A stretch of DNA of 64,000 nucleotides, from positions 1 through 64,000 of the forward strand of contig DATLFI010000047.1 in NCBI GenBank assembly GCA_035524895.1, in the 5' to 3' direction. Position 1 is the first letter of the stretch. Every line of letters begins with the position of its first letter. The notes beneath the pieces were generated by a model that did no database searches, had not been told where the DNA came from, and saw only the letters and a program-made list of their open reading frames with translations. Shown here piece by piece: positions 1 to 6,405 of this stretch. Origin of the DNA: DATLFI01 sp035524895. Lineage in GTDB: Bacteria; Acidobacteriota; Thermoanaerobaculia; Multivoradales; Multivoraceae. The position numbers were made by a program, and so were the translations under genes.

Positions 1-174
1 GGCAGCTTGCCTGCACCGACGTCGCCGCTGCGCGGCTCTGGTAGGGGGCGGCGTGGGGCCGTCTGCGGTGTTGCGCTCGCGAAGCGTGTGACCCAGCATC
101 GCCACCGCTCGCGCGCCAACGCCGAGCCGCCGGTAGAGCCGCTGCAGACGGACGACCTGCCCCGCGCACCGCAG

Positions 175-798
175 ATGCATCCGGCCCCACGGCGCTCCCA
201 ACGCAGCCCACGGGGGTTCCACCACGGGCTGCTAGCCCTCGGCTTGATGGCGCCCCTCCTCTGGCTGATGACAGGCCACCTGCGCGAGCTGGAACGACAC
301 GAGCACGTCGCGGCCCTGCTCGAGGTGGCCGGCTGCGCCGGCGACCAGGGCGTCGGCGCGGACGCCGCCGCGGAGCCTCTGGTCGGAGCGCTGGTAGAAG
401 CGGAACGACGCTTCGGCGTCGATCCCGCCCTGCTGGTTGCGCTGGCGGTGCAGGAGTCCACCTGCCGCGAGCGTGCCGTCGGCCCGAGTGGCAGCCGCGG
501 GCTGCTCCAGCTCAGCCCGACGACCGCGCGCGACGTCGCACGCCGGCACGAGCTCCCCTGGAGCAACGCCGACCGCCTGTTCGAGGCCGAGTACAACGTG
601 CTGGTCGGCGCCGCGCACCTCTCCGATCTCTACCGCGAGTACGACACCTGGGGCGCCGCGCTCTCGGCCTACAACCTCGGTGAGACCCGCTACCGATCGC
701 TCTCCCGCCGGCGCGGCGGCGACCTCACCAGCCGCTACGCGCGCACGGTCCTGGAGCGTCGTGCCGAGCTGGAGCGCGCGCGCAAGAACACCCGGTGA
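175..798 (+). CDS. Membrane-anchored lytic transglycosylase (SLT domain)
   Basis: Probably cleaves peptidoglycan between MurNAc and GlcNAc in the periplasm. With the ATG at 175 the product has 207 residues: a hydrophobic segment at about 18-34 (signal anchor) and a compact SLT/lysozyme-like domain at about 75-190. The catalytic Glu is probably E94 in AVQESTC, followed by the family motifs GSRGLLQLSP, where the Gly-Leu-Leu-Gln block is typical, and ALSAYNLG. The frame stays open upstream to an ATG at 7, but those 56 residues are basic, low-complexity and placed before the natural signal anchor, so 175 is preferred. It stands alone, convergent with the ZnuA-like gene. Family assignment is strong; physiological role is unknown. 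Confidence 0.82.
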   Translation: MHPAPRRSQRSPRGFHHGLLALGLMAPLLWLMTGHLRELERHEHVAALLEVAGCAGDQGVGADAAAEPLVGALVEAERRFGVDPALLVALAVQESTCRERAVGPSGSRGLLQLSPTTARDVARRHELPWSNADRLFEAEYNVLVGAAHLSDLYREYDTWGAALSAYNLGETRYRSLSRRRGGDLTSRYARTVLERRAELERARKNTR

Positions 799-884
799 CG
801 GCCGCTGTCGCGGTGGACCGTGGTCTGCTCGGGTTGGAAGCCTGATCGCAGTACGCGCAAGCACCGTGGCTCCGAATCTCATCC

Positions 885-1808
885 TCATCGCGTGAGGACC
901 GCCGCGAGCCGGTCGAGGTTCTCGTTCATGCGCTCCAGGTACGCGTAGCCGTCGGGACCGTCCTGCTCGAGCGGATCGAGCTCGACCCAGGTGGCGCCGG
1001 GGAGCTTCGCTCTCAGGGCCGCTGCCGGCGCAGCGGGCACCAGCACGATGAGCCGCCGCGCGCCTGCGGCACGCCGCAGGTGTTGCAGGTCGTGATCGTC
1101 GGGCTCGAGCGGCAGGTCGAACAGGTCCACCCGCAGCGCGCGCGCCAGGTAGGCGTAACGTCCCGAGACCCCCGCGAGCGCAACCTCCTCGGCGCCCACG
1201 CCCTCGCTCAGCTCGGCCACGCGCGCCACCAACCGATCGAGCTCCGTTTCGAGCGCGTGGCTGCGGTCCAGGAATCCGGCGGCGCGCTCCGGCGATGCAT
1301 CCTCCATCGCAGCCAACAGTCGCTGTGCCTGGGCTGCGACCAGGGCCGGATCCGTCCAGGTCGCCGGGTCGACGCCGGTGTGCGAGTGCTCGCCCTCGGC
1401 ACCGTGCGAGTGCGTGCGTCCTTCGATCTGGATCAGGTCGAGACCCGCGGACAGGTCGACGACACGGCTCTCCGGCAGGCTCGCCGCATCGCGCCACGCC
1501 TCGTACGACGCGCCCTGAAGCACGATCAGAACAGCCTCGCCGAGCGCCACGATCTGCTCCGCGGACGGCTGGAACCCGTGATGGTCGACGTCCGTGGGAA
1601 CAGCATCGGACAGGCGCACGTCGTCGCCGCCGATGTTCTGCGCCAGCCACGCCCCCAACGGCGAGGTCGCTGCCACCAGCAGCGGCTCGGCCCGCGGTGG
1701 CGCATCGACCTCGGCCGCGGGCCGGTCGGCCTCGTTGCAGGCCGCGAGGATCAGGGCCGTAACGGCGAGCGCGCCGGTATGTTCTCTGGTGAGCGATCGC
1801 TTTCTCAT
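885..1808 (-). CDS. ZnuA-like metal ABC transporter substrate-binding lipoprotein (orphan)
   Basis: The 307-residue product resembles the ZnuA/TroA cluster A-I solute-binding family, which captures Zn2+ or Mn2+ outside the membrane for an ABC importer. A lipobox LILAAC places the acylated Cys at 24. The first metal-ligand block is present (VDHHGFQPS) and a His-rich loop follows (HSHGAEGEHSH). The usual second His block DPHxW reads DPATW, and the third block HxAFxYLA reads SGRYAYLA, so two canonical His ligands appear to be lost. No permease or ATPase gene is adjacent. A good ribosome site (GGAGGGTGG) precedes the ATG. It may bind a different ligand or act as a metal chaperone; true zinc import is unproven. 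Confidence 0.78.
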   Translation of the reverse strand: MRKRSLTREHTGALAVTALILAACNEADRPAAEVDAPPRAEPLLVAATSPLGAWLAQNIGGDDVRLSDAVPTDVDHHGFQPSAEQIVALGEAVLIVLQGASYEAWRDAASLPESRVVDLSAGLDLIQIEGRTHSHGAEGEHSHTGVDPATWTDPALVAAQAQRLLAAMEDASPERAAGFLDRSHALETELDRLVARVAELSEGVGAEEVALAGVSGRYAYLARALRVDLFDLPLEPDDHDLQHLRRAAGARRLIVLVPAAPAAALRAKLPGATWVELDPLEQDGPDGYAYLERMNENLDRLAAVLTR

Positions 1809-1856
1809 CGAGCCACCCTCCGACCTCGGATCTTGGCACGTCGCGAAGGGCGGGTC

Positions 1857-2267
1857 TCACGAGATCCGTTTGCGGAGGGTCACCACGAAACGCAGGAGAT
1901 CCTCTAGATGATTCTCGAGTACGTCCTGCACGATGTCGAGATCGACTCCGGCGTACTCGTGCACGAGCACGTTCCGGAAACCGACCATCCGCTCGAGCTC
2001 GTGTCCGAGCGGCTCCGACAGCCAGTCGTGCAGCACGAGCAATTCGAAGACCTCGGCGTTGCGTCGTGGCTCGCCCAAACGCTCGTTCGAGACCACGTGT
2101 GACGCGGCATCGAGAGCCGCCTGGATCGCGAGCTGGAGCGTCAGCAACACGAAGCGCTGCTCCTTCAGGTCGCGCCGAAGCGCCTCTGGGCGCCCGAGCT
2201 CGCGAAGCTCGCGCACGTAGGTCTCGATCTCTGCGAGCTTCTTCGCCAGCAGCTGAGCGTCGGTCAC
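1857..2267 (-). CDS. hepT: HepT-like HEPN toxin
   Basis: The 136-residue helical protein carries the HEPN ribonuclease motif RX4HXY as R98-H103-Y105 (RNVLVHEY). HepT proteins are RNases of the HEPN/MNT (type VII) toxin-antitoxin family; in characterised pairs the partner MntA inactivates the toxin by adding AMP to the motif Tyr. The GTG start at 2267 overlaps the stop of the upstream nucleotidyltransferase gene as GTGA, so the two are translationally coupled with the antitoxin first, as in described pairs. Motif, size and gene order all agree, so the call is firm; activity is not shown. Confidence 0.88.
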   Translation of the reverse strand: MTDAQLLAKKLAEIETYVRELRELGRPEALRRDLKEQRFVLLTLQLAIQAALDAASHVVSNERLGEPRRNAEVFELLVLHDWLSEPLGHELERMVGFRNVLVHEYAGVDLDIVQDVLENHLEDLLRFVVTLRKRIS

Positions 2268-2698
2268 CGTACTGCCTGTTCCAGGCCCCGGTAGCGCAGC
2301 AACAACGGCAGCACGTCGAAGTACTCGTTGCGCGCTCGGACTTCGAAACGGATCCGTCGCCCAGGATCGCGGTCGATCAGGAGGACGCCGTCGCGGAGGA
2401 CTCTGTGGACCAGCTCCGGAGGCGCCCGATTCAGCACGACCAATTGAACCGTCGCGCGTAGTCGGTGCGAGAGGTCGGACTCGAGGTCCAGCATCAGGTC
2501 ATCCAGCGTGCCGCGCGGCGCCTGGTCACGCAGGATCGCGACGTCGACGTCACTGCCCGCGTGAGACCTCCCCGTCGCGACGCTGCCGAACAGGTAAGCA
2601 GCGACGATCCCAGGCACCTCGGAGAGGGCAACCTGCAGTCGGCTTCGAATCGTCTCGAGGTTCAGATCCCCGGTCTCGTCCGCGGTCTCGACAGACAT
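2264..2698 (-). CDS. mntA: MntA-like nucleotidyltransferase antitoxin
   Basis: Product of 144 residues when started at the ATG at 2698; an in-frame ATG at 2740 would add 14 residues that look like leader sequence. It has the minimal nucleotidyltransferase motif GSX10DXD (G38-S39, D50, D52). The family is expected to AMPylate the cognate HEPN toxin, here the overlapping downstream HepT gene. One oddity: the third carboxylate, usually in a VDLVVLN-type strand, appears as Gln85 (TVQLVVLN). This could weaken catalysis or mean the acidic residue is supplied elsewhere. The pair sits next to decayed DNA, fitting a mobile defence or stabilisation module. Confidence 0.85.
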   Translation of the reverse strand: MSVETADETGDLNLETIRSRLQVALSEVPGIVAAYLFGSVATGRSHAGSDVDVAILRDQAPRGTLDDLMLDLESDLSHRLRATVQLVVLNRAPPELVHRVLRDGVLLIDRDPGRRIRFEVRARNEYFDVLPLLLRYRGLEQAVR

Positions 2699-2797
2699 CC
2701 TGTGGATTGTAGCCGCGAAGACCCGGCAGGCTCGCGGCACCTAAGGCCCGAGACAGGCATCGGGTCCATCGATCACGTACGCTCCGACAGCCCTGCC

Positions 2798-3172
2798 ATG
2801 AACCGTCCCACCACTCCCACGCTGCTCGAGGGCCTGAGCAAGGATCGCCTCGTCGAGCTCGGCCGTCGTTTCGAGGTCGCGTTGTGCGCCGCGGACACCG
2901 AGGCCGACCAGATCCGCGCGCTGCAACGCGCCTCACGGCTGTCGTTCGCGTCGCTGCTCGAGGTGCTGGGTGGAGACGAGCTGCGCGCCGCCTGCCGGCG
3001 CCACGATCTGCCCTTGCAGCGCTCGGAAACTGGCCGGGTTCAGCGGCCGGAAAGCGACGTCCAGCCACGCGTCGACCAGGCGCTCGGCCAGTTCGGCTGG
3101 ACGACCACGAAGACCTGGAACAGGGAACAGCCAGGAGTGCTTCGGGTCCAAAATGCGGAGTCCGCCCGATGA
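2798..3172 (+). pseudogene. Remnant with SAP-like N-terminal segment
   Basis: From the ATG at 2798 about 72 residues look like real protein: two helical repeats (LSKDRLVELGRRFEV and GGDELRAACRRHDL) of the kind seen in SAP-like or helicase-associated N-terminal domains. After about 3013 the frame continues as low-quality sequence to a stop at 3172, and the opposite strand at 3019-3151 shows an unrelated helical stretch (AELAERLVDAWLDVAF). The most economical reading is a truncated gene joined to other debris. Function of the parent gene is not recognised. Confidence 0.4.
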
Positions 3173-3379
3173 AGGCGCTCGCCTCGCTCGTCGGGCTCGA
3201 CGCGACGATCTTTGCTGCCGGGGCCCTGGAAGACGAGGATGTCGACGAGACCTGTGCCGTGGTCGACCAGGATTCGCCGTGCGCGCCGGGGCCGAGCGGC
3301 CGAACTACGCGTCGACGTCGTGCCCGAGCTCCAACCAGTTCCGTGACTTCGGGCCGGCTTCCGGTCGAGAGCGAGTTGT
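3173..3379. other. Intergenic stretch without recognisable gene
   Basis: Lies between the remnant above and the convergent lipoprotein gene. Only short frames without protein-like composition are seen on either strand. It is best read as a continuation of the decayed DNA that starts near 2.8 kb. Confidence 0.5.
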
Positions 3380-5284
3380 TCAGTACTCGAAACCCGGCAT
3401 AGGTGCCGTCAGATCTACCGGCTCGCAGTCCTGCGTCGCGCCGCTTCCGGCCGCGATCACGCCGACCCAGACCTCCTCGGGAAGGGAGTCGTCGGCGGCC
3501 GTCGCTCTCGACACCTCGTAGACGAGGCGATAGTCGAGCTCACCCGTGCAGGTGGGACCGCCGGTGAAGTAGCCAGCGAGGACCGGTCGCGGCCGCGCCT
3601 GGCCCGGCAGCTCGGGGATCTGGTACGCCTCGCCCCGCATCTGCCCCAGCTGCTCTCGCGCCCGCCCGAGGATCTCCTCGCTCGGCGGCAGGGACACGTC
3701 GGTGAACGACAGGGCCAACCGGCGAGCGTGCGTAGCGAAGGCTTGGAGGGACCCATCGGCGTTGAGCGAGAAGTCCAGGTAAAACCCCGGACCGACCGCG
3801 CCTATGCACTCTCCCTCGACGTTCACGCACAACGGCAACTTGATGCGCCAGGCCTTGCGAAAGCGCAGGTAGCTGTCCTCGTTCCGGCCGAGGTCGACCA
3901 TCGGAGTCTGGTCGATGTGAACGGACTGCACCCGCAGGTCCTCGAGCGACTCGACGAGGTCGAAGCAGGGTGGCGCTCCTACCGAGGCAGCTCTCGGGGT
4001 CGTAGAGCACGCGAGATCGGCGACGCGATCCAACTCCCGGCCCAGGAGCTCCTTCTCCTCCGGCAAGAGGTCTTCCCAGCACTTCTCGAGATGCTCGCCG
4101 GCACCGCTTGCCCAAGCAGGCAAGCCGTCCACCAGGCAACGCAGGCTCTCGGGAACCGGGCTCGCTGCCAAGGGCAGGGGCGGCGTGACACTGCGGACCC
4201 ACGCCAGGCGCCCCTCGCCGACGGTGACCCGGCCCCGCGGCGCGGTGCCCGGAGGCGCCGCGTCGCGCAGCGCCGCGAGGAGGGGCTCCGCATCGAGCGC
4301 GAGCCCATCGCTCGCCACGTCGAGGCCAGGGAGCTGTCTCGGCTGGTCGCCCGGATCGAGGAGCGGTGGCACGAGCCCCCCGGTCGCAGCCACCGAAAAG
4401 CTAGAGACTTCACTCGCGGGAACGACGAACTGCAGGTAGGCGAAGCTGCTGCCGGGGTCCTCGCTCTTCACGGTGACGTCGTAGAGGGGCAGCGCTTGGA
4501 GGTCGGGCGCGGGCTCGGCGAGGTCGACGTCGCCTTGGGAGATGCAGGCCCCGACGCGCACCGTCGGGAAGCCATAGGACATGGCGTGGGTATAGACATC
4601 GGCAAGGGCGCGCCCCTTCACCGTTTCGTCGATCAGGAGCTCGACCGGGTACACGGTATGGACGTCGCTCGAGCCGCAAACGGGCGTCGAACCCGCGCAC
4701 AGCACTCTCATCGAGGATCCGAACGGGCGCGCGGCAGCGCTCTCGGCGCCCAGCCAGAAGGCGAAGGCGTTGGTTCCCTTCTCGGCGTCGGTCGCCGGGT
4801 CGTACTCGTGGGCCTGGCCGCGCGGCGCGTGCCGCATCAACTGACACGAGCACAACCAGGAGTAGCGATGGCGCGAGTGGTCGAGGCGGAGCTCGGCCAC
4901 AGGAACGACGACCTTCTTCTCGAGACGGAACTTGCCCGCTTCGCCGTGGCCGAAGTGCACATGGAGGGGGGCCGACTCGATGCCGTGTTGAGGATCACCG
5001 TCTTCGGTGGTCCAGTACGACACCTGCCTCTGCCGAATCGTGGGATCCTCGTGGAGGGCATTTGCGACACCAGCGAGGACGGAGGGCGACTCCTTGGTGG
5101 CGGTGTAGAGCGACGCCGCCGTCGCGCTCGAACTTTCGTCACGCGAGACCGCGTATTCGAAGGCGACAGCGCCAACGGTCGAGATCGTCGAGACTCTCGA
5201 GGGCGCGCAAGCAAGCAGCGCCGCGGCTACGAAGCTCGCGATCGCCAGCAGCGACGCTGCCTGCCTTGAGTGCGACCCGGACAT
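3380..5284 (-). CDS. Large secreted lipoprotein of unknown function, third gene of the CHAT operon
   Basis: Product of 634 residues with the ATG at 5284 (an ATG at 5323 would add 13 basic residues before the signal). Residues 8-26 form a lipoprotein signal peptide with lipobox LLAC (Cys26). The rest is soluble and mixed in composition, with no repeat or enzymatic motif that I recognise. The gene follows the second lipoprotein by 11 bases, so it is very likely cotranscribed with it and with the CHAT gene. A role as substrate, inhibitor or surface partner of the CHAT protein is an inference from position only. Confidence 0.8.
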   Translation of the reverse strand: MSGSHSRQAASLLAIASFVAAALLACAPSRVSTISTVGAVAFEYAVSRDESSSATAASLYTATKESPSVLAGVANALHEDPTIRQRQVSYWTTEDGDPQHGIESAPLHVHFGHGEAGKFRLEKKVVVPVAELRLDHSRHRYSWLCSCQLMRHAPRGQAHEYDPATDAEKGTNAFAFWLGAESAAARPFGSSMRVLCAGSTPVCGSSDVHTVYPVELLIDETVKGRALADVYTHAMSYGFPTVRVGACISQGDVDLAEPAPDLQALPLYDVTVKSEDPGSSFAYLQFVVPASEVSSFSVAATGGLVPPLLDPGDQPRQLPGLDVASDGLALDAEPLLAALRDAAPPGTAPRGRVTVGEGRLAWVRSVTPPLPLAASPVPESLRCLVDGLPAWASGAGEHLEKCWEDLLPEEKELLGRELDRVADLACSTTPRAASVGAPPCFDLVESLEDLRVQSVHIDQTPMVDLGRNEDSYLRFRKAWRIKLPLCVNVEGECIGAVGPGFYLDFSLNADGSLQAFATHARRLALSFTDVSLPPSEEILGRAREQLGQMRGEAYQIPELPGQARPRPVLAGYFTGGPTCTGELDYRLVYEVSRATAADDSLPEEVWVGVIAAGSGATQDCEPVDLTAPMPGFEY

Positions 5285-5295
5285 CGTCGCTGGTC

Positions 5296-6405
5296 TCAAC
5301 CGCCTAGGAAGAGCGACGGGCAAATCGGGCCCAACTCATCGCCTCCCTCGCCCACGCAGATCTCGACTTCGCCCCCAGCCGGCACCGTTGTCGGCACGTT
5401 GGTGAGATTGAAGTACCAGCGCCCAACAGCCAGGTGGCCGAGGGCATGGACCTCGAGTGGCTCGGGCAGGAAGGTGACCCCGCCCGTGCCGTTGATGATG
5501 GCGAGCTCGACGCCACCGCTGGCGTCGGGCTCGATCGTCAAGGTCCGTGCGCCAACGGACGCGTCGCTGGGCTGAAGCAGGACCTTCACGGGCCCCGACA
5601 CCTGGCCGACGCTGACCGTGGTCAACTCGGGCATCTCGACGGCACCTTGGCAAGCTCCGCCGCCCACGCTGAGGCCGTACAGAGTCTTCATGCTGGCGTC
5701 GTGGGCTTGAACCGACTCCAGTCGGATGTCCCCGAAGGGGAGATGGACACGGCTGGCGAGCACGCCCATCCAGGCGTCCTCGTTCCACGTTCCCAACAGA
5801 CGCTGGTCCAAGGAGTAGGCGCTGCGCCGGCTCGGGTCGCTGGCGTGAGTCGCGGCGGTCCCGAAATGGGCGGCGACATCGGGGAATCGCACGATGGCGG
5901 TCTGTTCGTCCAACTTCGAGTTGGGGGTGGTCGGAGAGACCGGCTTTGGGAGGACGACCTCGTAACGCGTGATCTTCGTGCGTCCGGGCCCGCTGGTCGG
6001 CCCGTACTCGACCAGAGGCACCACCAGCCGTCCCGGATATCCAGCGACGTTCCCGCGAACGACAGCCAAGCTGGCGAAGTGAGCTGAATAGAAGTGTTCA
6101 ACATCGTTCATGTAACGGTCGATCCCTCTTGGGAACTTGGGGCTGCCGGCATCCGTGTAGGCGTCGGTCGTCGCCTTGTTGTAGTCCGCCTTCGGCAGGA
6201 GCGCCCAGTAGTCGCCATCTTGGCCTGCGAGAGCGACCAGACCTTCGAACCGCACCGTCAGCTCGACCGGCCGCGGAGTCGAGGTGTCCTGTGTCCTGGC
6301 ATCGGGGCTTTGCTGGCACGAGCTCGTCGCAACGACGACGAGCACCGCGCAGCCTGCGAGCGCCCCATGGAGCGTGAAAGTCTTCCTTCGTTCGATGGTA
6401 GTCAC
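5296..6405 (-). CDS. Secreted lipoprotein of unknown function, second gene of the CHAT operon
   Basis: A GTG at 6405 is preferred: it overlaps the stop of the CHAT gene as GTGA and is preceded by a strong GGAGGGAGG ribosome site. A GTG at 6420 would put the site inside the gene. The 369-residue product has a hydrophobic leader with lipobox ATSSC (Cys30), then an all-soluble, probably beta-rich chain. The segment DGDYWALLPKADYN and the C-terminal block GRWYFNLTNVP look like conserved landmarks, but I do not recognise the family. Tight coupling to the CHAT gene suggests a shared complex outside the cytoplasmic membrane. Confidence 0.82.
   Translation of the reverse strand: MTTIERRKTFTLHGALAGCAVLVVVATSSCQQSPDARTQDTSTPRPVELTVRFEGLVALAGQDGDYWALLPKADYNKATTDAYTDAGSPKFPRGIDRYMNDVEHFYSAHFASLAVVRGNVAGYPGRLVVPLVEYGPTSGPGRTKITRYEVVLPKPVSPTTPNSKLDEQTAIVRFPDVAAHFGTAATHASDPSRRSAYSLDQRLLGTWNEDAWMGVLASRVHLPFGDIRLESVQAHDASMKTLYGLSVGGGACQGAVEMPELTTVSVGQVSGPVKVLLQPSDASVGARTLTIEPDASGGVELAIINGTGGVTFLPEPLEVHALGHLAVGRWYFNLTNVPTTVPAGGEVEICVGEGGDELGPICPSLFLGG

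Noticed and set aside
3728..5269. 513-codon plus-strand frame opposite the large lipoprotein gene
   Set aside because: Mirror frame caused by high GC; no leader, no motif, and the minus-strand gene has a signal peptide and operon context.
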